64,000 bases of DNA from Porodaedalea pini (lineage: Eukaryota > Basidiomycota > Agaricomycetes > Hymenochaetales > Hymenochaetaceae), in assembly GCA_002794775.1 (NCBI GenBank), contig NBAY01000071.1:124001-188000 (forward strand), written 5' to 3'. The notes beneath the pieces were generated by a model, which was not told the origin of the DNA, did no database searches, and saw only the letters and a list, made by a program, of their open reading frames with translations. Position numbers and translations under genes: made by a program. The stretch's first letter is position 1; each line of letters starts with the position of its first letter. Shown here in pieces: positions 1-14,000 of this stretch.

Positions 1-3000
1 GAGATGAAGAGGAAGAACCTAGACTCTGACCTATGGAAGGTGTTGCTGGTGATATCGGAGAAGTAGGTGCGTGAGACATAAATGTAGGAGAAACCATTTG
101 ACTGCCCCTTCGCACTTTTAAACTGAAATAGTCCGAGGACTGTGAATCGAGTGCGCATGAAAGACTAGTCCCCTCGGATCGCTCCTGCGATGAACCTGAT
201 GATTATAAGTGGATTAGACATCATTGAGACGCACGACTGTAGTCCTTACCTCTCACAGTCCGTAAGTTCGATGCGCTGAGCTGCAAAACAACAACAGCAA
301 ACATAGCTAGCAGTTGCACATCCTTCAACTCTAGCAACTGGGTATGACTATTGAGATAGACGTTAAAATGTACTTGTAACAACAAGAGAGAGGATAGAAC
401 ATACAGCATATGAATGAATAGACTCGTATGCCTCAGGCCAGAACGCTTCGAAGCTGAAGCAGAGAGGCCCTGTGTTCGTTTTTGCAATATATCTAGACCT
501 CTTAATAGTGCTGCAAGACTATTGAAAACCCTTTCGTGATCATAACGGGAATGGCGATGGGCTATTTCAGCGCTTGCTTTACAGAATACAAGAGGATCTT
601 CCGCCTCGAAGGAGTAATGCGCCGCCAGACTTCGATGAGCACCAACGGCAGGAGACCTATCTTTGATATATACGATCGTCATTCGCTTCGGTAAAAGAGA
701 GTAGTTGTTCTGAGCGCTGTCCGTCGCTCGCGTCGACTCAGAAAGGTGCTGCTTTGGTTGAGAGAAAGAAAGCAGATTGTTCATTATACGCAGGATATTC
801 TCCATATCTTCAGGCTCCCTCGAATCCAGAAAGTCGTATGAATGATCGTTGGCGGCTACTGCAAGCCTTCGAACTGCGTCCGAAAGCTGAAGTGGAGATC
901 GAAAAAGTCTTGGAACCCCGTCTGTCTCTCGCGAATGCATGGCAGGCGTAGCAGACAAGTCTTGCGGTACAGCTTTTACTAGACGAGGGAGAGATCGAAA
1001 AATACAGACGAGCTGGCCTGAGTGAACCAGGTGGATTAGTTCCAAACTCAAGAGTTGGGAAAGAAGAAAGCTCACCGTTGGGACCGAAAACGCCTTGAGA
1101 CGATCTTGGTTCCGCCAGGTTTGGATGGTCGCGAATCAGAGAGGCAGAAAAATCTTTGCCTTTCTCAGCTTTCAACGGTTCTTCTTCGTCTGATGAAGTC
1201 CCAGAATCAAGACTCGACTTCTGGCCTCGTCGTCCACCATCAGAGAATAAAAGAAATTTCAAACACGCTTCAAGACAAGGCCTTTGAGTTTCTCGGATAT
1301 CTCGGAGCCTCTTTTGCATATAAGCGCGCCTCTTGACTGATATCAATGGACTGCGCTCAATCTCCACAAGAGGTGTACCATGCGGATGTTTAGCAGATGG
1401 GTAATCCTTCGGAAAAGTGAAGGTAACGCGAACGAAAACATTCACTGTAGACGACTCTCCCCATGGACCATGGAGTCCGAATGTACAGCTTCGATGCTTT
1501 GTTAGGCCATGCTGAAAGATCGATATTTAACACAAAACTCAAAGTCATAGTATAGCAATGCACACACCCTTTCTAACTTAACCTTCGCCGGTGTGAGTTT
1601 GTTCACAGCTGCATTAATTCTGCAAGAAATTGTCACTTTCCATTGCGCTGTCGTACCGATTCGACTTACTCGTCTAGAAGTGTTGCCGCGCTTTCAGAAT
1701 CTCGTGGTCCATCCTCAGGTCTGCCGCGACTTGAACTTCTCCTTTGTCTTGTTTCAAAATTCGAAGGCTCTCTTCTCGAAGCGGAAGGCGGACGGGCAGA
1801 CCCAGAGCTAAGCCGGGAAGGCCCAACGCTTTCGGTTCGGACGTTCGATAGCCAGGTCGATTGATCTAGTCCTGGTTTACCTCCTTTAGTGTTCCCTTTA
1901 CTCATGGTTCCGTCACGTCTATCTACACCATTTGAAGCTAAAAGTCGTTGTGCCGTGTTAGTTGGCCGTTCTCTTTCTCTAAGTGTTTCATGTAGAGCGC
2001 CTCGAGCTGCTGAGCCGTGGTGAGGTAGCAAAACAGGATTACTCTGAACAGCGAGAGGCGAAGCCCGGACACCAGCTAATATTGAGCGATGGCCTCTCGG
2101 TGCAGATAGTGCAGGGAGGGTCCCTGTTCCACTGGGCTGCGAGCGAAAGGACACTGATTCGTCCCTTTGACGGGATTTGCGGATTTGCTCCGTCGACTCT
2201 CGAGGTGTTCCAGCCTTCTAGATACGAAATCAGTAATAAGTCACATGTGGCACCTGATTGGGGCACTGAAATGATACGTACCTGTATAATGTCCCGCCCG
2301 ACCGGCCAAAATCGCAAACTTTTGTCTTTCGACCAGGTAATCAGCTGGAAAGCTTTTTCTTTGGCTAAGTCTCAGAGTCGTAGCATAGCACTCGTATGAA
2401 GGAAACACACCATTTGCGCTCCCTACGTCTTGCGTTTTCCAGACAAACTCCTTGACCACGTCAGTGTGACCTTCAAAGATCTTAACAGGAGCTCTGTCAT
2501 CATCGTAATTCCACATCTCCAAGGCAATTTCTCCCCTCTGTGGAAGGCTGAGTACGCCATTACCAAAGGGAAGATCCCTAGCTCGCCACACTGGACGGCT
2601 TGTTTGCAAGATCCGTGATGGCTCGTAATCTGAAGATTCAAGTTTAGCTGTATCCCAGATCTTGATTGTTTTGTCGAGCGAGCAGGTTATGATCTCGTTG
2701 CGACGTGAGTGAGACCAATCAATGCCGTATATTTTGCCATCGTGAGCCTTGACTCGAGAAACAGGAATAGATCCTTTCTGCATTGGCTTTCAATATACAG
2801 CTCAACCGAGATAGATATACAAGACTGACCCTGCGGTCCCAAATAAGAACTTCGTCCAAATGAGAAGAGGCTAATATGTTGCCATCCTTGCGATTCCATT
2901 TGACTTGAGTGCCTCCCGCTGAAGGTGAGAATCGAATTAGCTGCTTCCGAGGTAAAGAACGCATAGTTTTTCACCGTTAAAAGCGCATAAACCTTCGAGT

Positions 3001-3881
3001 GCGAAATAAGTGTGTACGAAAACGCTTAGCCAGCGAGATCACAATCAGAATGACTGACCGAAAGCAGGTTTCTGTGGACATCTGATATCCCAAGCCCATA
3101 TCCACGAGTCTATTCCAGTGCTGCATACAAGATCGGGATCAAAGGTATGCCAATTGATATCCGTTATTGCCCTGTAATGCGACTGAAGGATGAATTCTAT
3201 TGATGTCTTGCCAACAAGTAAGAGATTCCAAATCAACCTGCAAATCAACTTAGTGCTTATGCGCCCCTCCTGAATAGCAATTGAAGACTAACATGCGCTC
3301 GCTTGAAGTCGATACAATGTACTCGGCATGGCTAGGATTTGGATTCCATTGGACGTCGGCTACGTCCCATGTACCGCCTTGTGGTAGAAATCTAGGAACC
3401 TCCAAGGGTGCTTCGAGGTCGATTATGAATAGACCCTTTCTCCTATACGACAAATTCAGAATGTCCAGTTCGCCCATCATACATAAGATGGAAACATACG
3501 CAGCAAGAACTATATCTCGACTAGTGGGGCTGATGCTCATCTTTTGTTGCCATGAGCTCAAGTCTGAACGTACTATGAAAACATGAACGCGTGCATACTC
3601 ACATTTCCGACAGAGTCACCAACCATGGACTTCATATCAATCTGCAAGCTCTGCTTGAATTTTCCATCTTCCTCTAGTGAATCAGGTTCATGCATTATCT
3701 CATGGCGGCGGCTAGACAGTGACAGATGGGAAGTGTCCTCATATGCTGAGTAGCCATTTTGCGGTAAAGATGGCCTTCGAGCTGATAAGTAACTGAGCGG
3801 GGGCGACGACGGATTTTGGAAGGGCTGGATCGTTGCTGCAGTATCAAGAGGCTGAGTTGTAGGCAGTGTTGTCGAGGACAT
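1..3881 (-). CDS. WDR59: WDR59/Mtc5-like WD-repeat protein of the SEA/GATOR2 complex (3' end cut by window)
   Basis: The product should act in the SEACAT/GATOR2 complex that controls TORC1 at the vacuole or lysosome in response to amino acids. The start at 3881 opens a Ser/Pro-rich leader, followed by WD repeats across about 3560-2240 (for example IDSWIWAWDIRCP, KTIKIWDTAKL, KIFEGHTDVVKEFVWK). A disordered stretch follows, then an RWD domain near 1445-1240 (FTFPKDYPSAKHP, CLEACLKFLLF). WD repeats plus RWD in this order is the WDR59 architecture. An intron at about 1018-1075 restores FGPN-GQLVCIFRS, a region also expected in WDR59. The frame stays open through a Ser-rich tract to base 1, so the C-terminal RING-like zinc domain of the family would lie outside the window. 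The gene is divergent from the release factor gene, with about 130 bp between start codons. Assignment to WDR59 rather than another WD-RWD protein is fairly secure. Confidence 0.85.
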
Positions 3882-4010
3882 GCAGATGATAGTCCAAAGC
3901 TAAAATATCAGAGACCATTGCCGACGCGTCTTGAGCTCGTATTGGCCCTGTTGGCCTCTTCAGTTCGCCTCTGCTTAGTATTCTTAGCTCGAACCTCTCC
4001 TAGACTATCC
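3882..4010. promoter_or_regulatory. Shared divergent promoter, WDR59-like and mitochondrial RF1 genes
   Basis: Only about 130 bp separate the two outward-facing start codons, so both core promoters and 5' leaders must lie here or overlap the coding ends. An ACGCGT hexamer is present near 3924. No clear TATA box is visible. The call rests on geometry only. Confidence 0.5.
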
Positions 4011-5599
4011 ATGTCAAAGGCATGGTCACAAGTGCTCTTTCCCCGGCATGCATGTCTAAGGCATATACATACGAGCATCTCGAGGGCAGTACAAGCGGCG
4101 CGGGTCTTTCCTGTACTTGAGACGCTCGACAAAGAAAACTCGAGACTCTTGGCGATTATTGACAAACGCATCAGTGAACGGAATATACTTGCTACGCAGG
4201 TTCGTAGGATACTTCATGCTTTCATATAATTGTAAAACAAATATGATAGGTTGATCACTCGGGATCAGTTACTCTCGACATTCACCAAGGCAAGCGGCTG
4301 AAGACCTTAGACGAATTCTATAAAACATGGTGTATTTGGCAGGAGACTAGGAAGGTGAACAAGGGTTCCAGTACAGGGAGAAGGACGTTCAGCTGATCAT
4401 GGCACAGTAGTCACTAGTTGAAACAGCAAACCTCCTCGAAGATGAAGATCCCACCATTCGTGTCCTTGCAACGGAGGAATATGAAATGCTTCTGAATAAG
4501 CACAACAATTTACTCCATGACAGGTTTCCGGCACTTCTCGTCTCTCGTTCGGAGACTTATGACATGTCTGCATTATTGGAGATAAAACCGGGCGTAGGCG
4601 GCTCTGAGTCATCGCTCTTTCTTACTGAGCTCTTACGAATGTACTCTCGCTTTGCAAATTCACGCGGCTGGACGTCCAAAATAGTCACTCGAGAGGATAG
4701 AGAGGACGGAGGCATGAAAAACGCAATACTGGAGATTGGAGGAGAGGGGGCATATGACTGCTTGCGATGGGAAAGCGGTGTTCATAGAGTACAAAGGGTA
4801 CCTAGAACCGAAGCTGCCGGACGGGTGCACACCAGCACCGTTCAAGTTGTCGTGTGTTCCCGCATATTTATTCTATGGGTGACATGTCTCACTAACTCTA
4901 TGCTTAGGTTCTGCCTTTGCATAACGAAAGTCCAGAAACGCAAATTATTTCTGAGAAGCTCTTTGATGGGAAAGATGTCAAAATCGAAGTCATGCGAGCT
5001 CGCGGTGCTGGTGGACAGGTCCGTAGAAACAGTTTCATGTTTCGTATTATCTGTATTCTTATCAGTCCGCCGTGTTATTCCTAGCACGTCAATAAAACCG
5101 AATCAGCTGTCCGGCTCACCCATATTCCAACAGGAATAACAGTGTCTATGCAAGATGAAAGGAGTCAGCACACGGTGCGATGCAAATGGGCTGAACACCT
5201 GCGCAGTTTACTTACGTTATATTTAATGAAGAACAAAGCTCGCGCATTCCAGGTACTCCGAGCTCGACTGCTCGATCGTAAACTGCAGGCAGATATCGCG
5301 GAGCGCAGAGAAACCAGGCGTCAGCTTGTAAGAAGTGCTGATCGAAGCGAGAAAATACGAACCTATAATTTTGTGCAGGTGGCATACTTTTCTATTTTTT
5401 ATTTGTTTTTGCTCGTATACCATACTAAAGTGATTTCCTGTTCCATTTTTTACAGGACAGAGTGACAGATCATCGGATAGGGATGACACTGAAGAATATA
5501 TCTTCAGTGCTTGACGGCGCTGGTTTGCAAAGCATTCTGGACGCTATAGAGGCTGATTACCATCAAGGATTAATCGAGGACGTCCTCAGAAATGATTAA
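4011..5599 (+). CDS. MRF1: Mitochondrial peptide chain release factor 1
   Basis: This is a class I release factor that recognises UAA/UAG and triggers peptidyl-tRNA hydrolysis on mitochondrial ribosomes. The N-terminus ([18 protein letters not shown]) is basic and hydrophobic, as expected of a mitochondrial presequence. The family landmarks appear in order: a helical N-domain ([14 protein letters not shown]), [23 protein letters not shown] with GRVHTST, the catalytic GGQ in RGAGGQ near 5020, and the C-terminal [17 protein letters not shown] followed by SMQDERSQH. Introns follow ATQ near 4200, ETRK near 4350, TVQVV near 4850, GGQ near 5020, and about 5380-5455. The stop is at 5597-5599. The gene is convergent with the CSC1-like gene, 130 bp away. 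All RF1 hallmarks are present and no break is seen. Confidence 0.92.
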
Positions 5600-5729
5600 C
5601 TGCCAACGTCGTGCAAGAATCCAGAAGCGAGCTGGTATAACATCTACATGGCATTCGTCCACATAACCAATAATTCATACTGTACACAATAAATTCTACC
5701 ACCTAAATCCCAAACTGTCCGATAGAAAA

Positions 5730-8700
5730 TTACGATCTCGGAAAAGCGCCAGGAATGGTCTGACGCCTCTTCTCGGGATGGTGGAAATATGTGCCGTGCC
5801 TTTGCTTCGACGGGGAGGCTGTCATGGCAGGGGCTGTCGGAGAGGACGATGCTCCCGCGCCATCTATGGCAGCCGACGAAGACGAACCATTCTCATGTAC
5901 CGACCCGGTACTTGGTGTAGTGTCGTTCCCATAATCCTCCTCAGAATCGCTTTCGACATTTTCCATCAACCAATGTGCGTCTTCAGGCAGAACAATGACG
6001 CCAGACGCGTCATCGAAGCTCAGGCGATGATTTACTTTCCGAGCATGTTGGCCGGATTGCGGTCCATCCGTTCGAAGGTCAGACCACGGGTTTCCCAGAG
6101 CTGAGTCGGCATCCGAATAACCATCACGCCCTGGTCCGTGCTCCTGCGCAAGAGACTGACTTATCGTTCTTCTTCGATTTCCTTTGCGGATGGTACTGTA
6201 TCGCTTTCGCAACGTGAGAACAACTGCTTCGTTCTCATTTCCATTTTGAGTCGCAGTCTCTCTGTTGACGAGTGTCTGCCCCTTCTTAAGGGGAAGCCAT
6301 GGCTGCGGAAGAACGCCGTTAAGAGCCGGATGACCATATCGACGCCTTCCAGTGCTGTACAACAATGCTAAACTTCCACGGTCGAAAATATATAACTAGC
6401 ACTTACTTCAGTACTCCAAAATACCAGTTTGCCATTGGAGGTTGAGACTATAACAAACGGTATGAAAAATAGCTTCATGCTACGGGACAAAGGAATACAC
6501 ATACATAGTCCGTTCGCTCATCCTCTGGTGCGACGTAGAGCGTCTCATCATTCTGAGCGTATCTCCTTCGATTCAGGTTGCTAGGCGAATGGCCGTCAAA
6601 CAAACAGAATGAGTGCATAGCAAGGTACAGATACCTCTGAGACCAAGTGACGGGATGTCCAGTTCGCATCCTAAGTATATCTGCCGATTCTTCACCGCGC
6701 TGAACCTCAAATACAGAGCTCAAATTGACGTTCTTGCTTAAAGGCTTGAATGTTTTGGCAGTGTAAACGGACCAAACAAAGGTCGCGAATAACAGCGGGG
6801 CCATGAGGGAGGATAGGACAACTCCCTTCTTGAGAAGAAAAAGGCCCGTCATAAAGACTTGGAAAATGAAGATACCCCAGATGACTCGAGTAAATGTGAT
6901 GGGCCAGGCCTGCCCCTGGGATTCGTATGGTTTGTAGAACACTGTATATAGATGAGAAATATCTCTAGGTGCTTCGAATAACGCACTCACCGAATAAGAG
7001 CTTGTACTTGTAAACCAGGTAACCGATCCCGAAATAAAGAGCACCGAAGATAAGAATGGTGGGTTGAATCACGCTGTAAAGCATAGTTACAACGAAGACG
7101 AGAATAGCTTGAGGATAAACGACCCCGTAATTAATCATCGGAGGCGCGTTTAGCTCGGCATAATCTAACGCCTTTTAGAAACGTTATGGCTTGCACGCAG
7201 CAGAGACACACATACCTCTCGGCGTGCGGGTTACGAAGACACGAAGGATGATGCGAGGTATTATGACGCCAAGATTGAGAAGTTGCAGCGGCATTATTCC
7301 CAAGCTTTGCAAAATGACGTAAGAAAGGAAGAAATATCTATTGGCGATATTAGCTGATAGTGAACGGTTGCAAGATTTCCGATATCCTTTTACCTCGCGC
7401 GACCTTGGTGTAGGGCTTGTGCTATCCTTTCTGGGACTTTGGCCGGAGACTCCGCAAGCTCACGTATCAATTGCCAATACGTGCTAGCGAGCAGGAAGAT
7501 GAACACGACATTGACGAGTAGGAAGAGAAAATATTTCTTCATAAGAGAATATTCAACCCAACTTCTGGCACGATAACCTTGGAAGTAAGTAAGGGCTGAA
7601 CCAGGTCAAACCCGTTAGGCAGATTTCTGTCATGTCGAAGTTATGGACTCACCCTCGAATAGGAATGGAGATAGTGCATTCATTGAGATCATCGCAACGG
7701 ACGGCAGTACGTTTTGCACGATAGCACGAAGCTGATCATTTGAATCAATCCAACGTCCGAGCCATGGCATTGTCTTCTTGATCTCTTCGTAGCTCAGCAA
7801 GCTTGCAAGCGCAGTGATGGGAAATACCCAAAAGAAGAAGATAAGCAACATTAATCCGAGAACGATCAGTTCCCGCGCGCGCGTCGTATTCCTCGGATGC
7901 GCCATGTTATCCCAGACAATATCGCGTGGCTCTGGGGCGAGATATGTCGTGCACTGCAATGGCTGCGGCGCATGCGCAACCTGAGAAGCAATTTGCTGAA
8001 ATGTCACAAGATAGTTAATGTCCGAAGGTGTGAGCACAGATTGATGGAACTTACTGCACTCGACATTTTCTCGAACGTTACGAAAGCTGTATGAGATGCC
8101 TTGAATTTCCCTGTTTTCCTCTTCTGCTGAACAGCATGGTCTGCTTCCCTAAAACGTGCTTCGAGATATTCCAGGGCGTCGGTCTTCGGCTTGAACCAGC
8201 CAAGCCTGATTGTAGGCCTTTTGCGGTGTGGAACGACCAATGGCGCAGTCCGGCCGGGAGAAGACGGCTGAGCTCCTTCAATGTCAACCAGAGGAGGGAC
8301 AGCGCTGACCAATGGGTCAAACACATCCACGTTGCTTGGATTTCCGAGATAGTCTGTCCAAGCCCTCTCTAGCTTTAGCAAAGCGTCTGTTCTGCGGTTA
8401 ATCAGCTTCTTGAGAGTAGAGACTTCTCTACACATGCTGACACTCTCGACAGTCAGATCCATGCTTTCAAAATAGACCGCAAGAGCGCGCTCCCCGCGTA
8501 GATGATTGGGAAGGTCAGAGACCATCACCGTGCGCGCCGCAATGGAATGGACGAGCTCGAGCGAAAATAGCTGCCGGGCTCGAATGAATCGAGCATAGTT
8601 CTTATAAATGAATCGAAGAGCAAGGAAGGTAAAAAGATATGTGAAGAAGAGATGAAGAGAAAGGTAGGAGTTGGCATCGTTCAAGAGATCCATCCAGTCT

Positions 8701-9478
8701 CTGCCTTGGCTTTTGTGAGGGCTTCTTTGGCGTGTCATCCAGGGGAGAGTACCAGTCAGGATCGTCATCCTCGCCGTTATTCATACCAACGTTATTCTGC
8801 GTTTAATGTACTGTGAGAAATCTGCATAGTTCGTCAATGCGCTTATACTCACCTTGAAATTTATGGGCATAAGGATAGTGATCGCAAGCACAGACATGAC
8901 CGTGAATAGATAGAACGACATCTTGAAGAAATTGAGAAGCTGTGGTTTTAATTAGCATTGTAGTCCAAGCACCGGAGGTGTGATCAATTCGAAGTAATTC
9001 AACAATGTCGAAAGGAGGTGCGGAATAATGATACTGTGAAGTTGGTTCCACAAAACTCACAACAGCTGCATCTAAGCCCACAATCTGCAGAATTGTAATC
9101 TCAGAAGTCTTGATGGTCGGTAAGATCCACCCAAAGAAGGCTGTGTGGGCATGAGCTTCGTGCGGGGAGAAACCTGGAGCAAGTGAGTTCGAGTAGAGCT
9201 TGGAAAAGACGGTGAGCTTTTTACCTTTGAGCTTTGTTCGCGGGGCAAATAGCAAAGGCCATCGGGTCCTTGCATATGAGAAGAGGAGAAAGGAGACTAG
9301 GCCGATGGTGAACGACAAGATGAGTTGCGTTTTAAACCACGGCCCTTCGAAAGTCCCTACGCGCTACTATTGAGAGAGCGAAGGATTGCAAAACAAAGAT
9401 CGGCATACGAGTTGGCGGCGAGCCTGGAGGAGCAGGGCTGTCCGGATCATCAAGCGAAAGATTTAAGATGTTGATCAT
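5730..9478 (-). CDS. CSC1/OSCA-family calcium-permeable stress-gated cation channel (Phm7/Rsn1 type)
   Basis: This is a polytopic membrane protein of the DUF221/TMEM63 family, whose members are osmotically or mechanically gated cation channels. The first exon starts at 9478 (MINILNLSLDD...). A canonical intron (donor GTATGC, acceptor TAG) joins it to RTFEGPWFKTQLILSFTIG, the usual first transmembrane region. Next come RTRWPLLFAPRTKLKG, a conserved GWILPTIKTSE segment, a soluble loop with SLELVHSIAARTVMVSDLP, and TAFVTFEKMSSA. The multi-pass core follows (DIVWDNMAHPRNTTRARE, then several hydrophobic blocks between about 7950 and 6480). The C-terminal tail is hydrophilic and Ser-rich and ends PGAFPRS at 5730. 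Many introns of about 50-60 bp separate the exons. The ion specificity cannot be read from sequence. Confidence 0.88.
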
Positions 9479-9739
9479 TGTAATTCGAGAATTCCCTTGG
9501 GGTTTCCTAGCATGTTACGCGCCTTGCGAAGAGCGAGTGGGCTCGTTGAAGCGGCAGACTCAAGAAAGCGTTGTGGCGTGCCTCTTATGCGTGATCGTGA
9601 GACACTTATTTACCTGGCAGTGGCACGCAAGGAGAACCTTCGCCTACCATCGTATCGTTGACTTTCAAAATGCCTCCGAACTCCAATGCTGTAGGCTACT
9701 GTTATACCCTAACGTTTCGCGGACTGAATGTGTTGCTAG
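9479..9739. promoter_or_regulatory. Shared divergent promoter, CSC1-like channel and E2 genes
   Basis: This 261 bp interval lies between two outward-facing start codons. It has several short out-of-frame ATGs toward the E2 side but no convincing ORF. No specific operator is recognised. Confidence 0.4.
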
Positions 9740-10874
<1,135 letters not shown>

Positions 10875-11056
10875 ATCTGCTCTTTTGTGCTATTGATTTG
10901 GGATGTACTGGCAGCTTCAGATCTGCCACTGACATATACTCGAATATGGCTTTTAGACATCGTGAGAACAATCTAACCTATAAAGCTTACCTTGACTTTT
11001 TTATGGCACGTCTGGCCCACTTAGAGCCTTCACGACTCGGTACTTTCTCTAAAAAA

Positions 11057-14000
11057 ATGACGCAAGACCTCAGGCCAAAGAGAAAGAGAGCAGATTCTTC
11101 TCAGACTGTTCATGGAGAGAAAAAGGTAAGCCGTACTCTTGTCCAAGTTGTTAGGCTTACCCAAAATTCCGTACCATTAGCGACAAGGTGCTGCCGCTGA
11201 ACCAGAGGCTGACCCTGATGAAGTAAGATGTGTCTCTGAAGAGTTAGACGCATCGGAGGAGGTCAATTCAGGCGGCGAAGATGAAAATGACTGGGGTGGA
11301 ATACCGTCCGAGGACGAGAAGAAGTCGGAGGTTACTGGCGCTCGTCAGGATAGTGAGAATGTTAACAAGCCTCCGACAAGCGACGAGCTCCGTAGTATCA
11401 ATGAAGCCTCAGAGTTGTACAAATCCAACACTTTCAAGCTAGCAGTGCGTATTTTCTAAAGCTCACGTTTCGCATAGTTCATAATGCACATAGATCGACG
11501 CTCTACTACCGAACGTGAGGCCGAAGGAGCCGCGTATAAAACCACTCGACGAATTTCTTCGTATCCTGTATACGACCCTCATGTCTCTGTCATCCACGCC
11601 TCCTTCGCACCCGCTGGAAGCCGCGCGAGCTCTCTCGAAACAAGGAGTAGCTGTTCCCTATGCCGCTCCTCAGCCGGCCGAGGATACCGCTTGGAAAGTT
11701 GCGTTTGAAAGACCAAGCGACATCATTGTTGTCGGAAGCTGGGCGACGAAAACAGGTGTTAAAAGCTCAAGCGGCACATCTTGGACTGTCGATGTTGCCG
11801 TAGAAATGCCTGTCGTATGCATCTTGTCTTCCCGTTAAAATTTTTAATTTTGTTTCTCAGCAAAACCCTTCTTTGCAGAGTCTCTTCCAAGAAAAAGACT
11901 ATCTTGATTACCGCTTCTTCCACAAGAGGGCTTATTACCTTGCCTTCATGGCGTCAGCTATCCATTCCGATGAGAAACTTCGTGTTGACGCTTTCTACGA
12001 CACCCCTCCATCTGGCGTCCGACTCACCTCACTTGTATTAGTTCCTCGAAATGGTCTGTAGAAAGTTTATTGAAAGCTTTCGTGTCATTGACTCAGCAGC
12101 ACACATTGCAGATGGCTCACCGACTGACTTCTCTAAATTGAATGCTCGAGTGCGATTGCTCCCTGTCTTGCCATCGCCTTGTCCCGTATCATTACACCAT
12201 TTATCCCCCGCCCACTGTAATCTGCGTGTCAAGTCCTCTGGTGGGGATGCGGGCTTGTCAACGGGCGCCAGTCCTATCTACAACACAGACCTTATGATGT
12301 GTACATCGGCGCGTGAACGTCTCTTGCGGACACATAAACTTGTGCAGGATGTTCCTTCACTACGAGATGCCTTGGCTCTCCTCCGTGTATGGGCAAATCA
12401 GCGCGGATATGGTCCAGGCCCCAAGGATAGAGGAGTCGTTGCTGGCTTTGAACGGAAGGGATACTTCTGGACAGTTGTGATGCATGCAATAGTCATTGGT
12501 GAAGAAAGTTTCGGACGGAAGATGACAAAGGGTATCTCGCGGAGAACTGTAGGTCGGGGTTTAAGCTCGTACCAGTTGTTCCGAGCTGCGCTCGATTTCC
12601 TCGGTACGCTTTCTAGAGTCTCTTCTCTTTCTTAGTTTTTCTAATCTCGGCGCCCTAGCGAAGCATGACTTTAGTTCTGAACCAATCTTCGTCAAAGGTG
12701 GATCAAGGGTACGTTCCTTGATTGATGTGGGAAATCAGTCTGACGTACGGTTAGTTCTCTCCAGACAGTTATGGGTCTCACAGCGCCGTGTTCGTGGACA
12801 CTTGCTCTGTAAATTTGCTGGCCGACATACCTCTGACTTCTCTCGATCTTGTGCGTGGTACTTTGAAACTTATATATGCATGTCCTCATTTCATCACCCC
12901 AAAGCTCCGACAAGACGCGAAAATCACGCTTGACCTGCTTAATTGCAGCTCAGCCTCTACGAAAGTGGATCCTTTCGACGACGTATTCTTGCGAGATCGT
13001 AAACAGCTCATGACCCGCTTCGATGTCGTATTATGGTACGCTGAACTGTTCTGGCTGGTGCGAGAAGTTTGGGCTTATGGTTTTCTTTGTAGTATCGACT
13101 TGCGAAGAGCTTCTCCGCGCAAATCACGCCTCCTTGACACTCTTGATCACGGTTCTCCGGCTCAGCTGATACTTCACACCCTGAGCCGCATTTTACGACG
13201 TGCTCTAGGAGATCGCGTCCATGCTATAGCCATAATCGTGCCACCGAGCGAACCTCGACCATTGTCGAAGGGAAATGCCCCCGTGCCTCTCACAAAAATC
13301 CATGTCGGCCTGATCCTGAACACAGATAATGCATTTCGACTCGTAGATCATGGTCCACCAGCGTCGGAGCAGGACAGCAAGGAGGCCATCGATTTCCGTG
13401 ATCTTTGGGGAACCAAGGCGGAGCTGCGACGTTTCAAGGACGGGCGAATTGCTGAGAGCGTAGTGTGGGAGGTTAAAAGCACGGATGCACGTGCGCGCAT
13501 CCCAGCGGACATAGTTAGCCACGTCCTTTCGCGACATCTAAGTCTGGACACAGGGCAGGACGTGCAGGCTTTCCAAAAAGGCTTTGACGATATCCTGCAT
13601 GTGCCAGACGCACTGGCGCAACGGCTTGTCCTGCCTGGCGCGCAGCCCGGGTTTAAGAGTGCGATGGCGGCATTTGATAACTTACTTCGACAATTAAAGG
13701 GCCTCGACGAAGAAGTCCCGCTATCTATCCTCAACGTCAGCCCGGTATCGAGTGATCTGAGATACACGAGCGTATTTACTCCCACTCCTGTACCTCCAAA
13801 GGCCGCTCTTTCGTTGTCTTCCGTGATGCGGTACCTCCGCACCATGGAGATTGTATTACAGTTTGAGCGATCAGGTCGGTGGCCGGACGACCTTGCTGCA
13901 ATCCAGAAAATGAAGCTTGCCTTCTTCGAGCAGATAGCAAGTGCATTGATGACCAAAGTCCCAGGGTTAAAGGCCAGCATCGTTACTGGCAACAGGCATA

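Noticed and set aside
3920..3930. ACGCGT in the WDR59/RF1 promoter as a cell-cycle box
   Set aside because: The hexamer is expected about 15 times by chance in 64 kb and neither gene is a typical MBF target.
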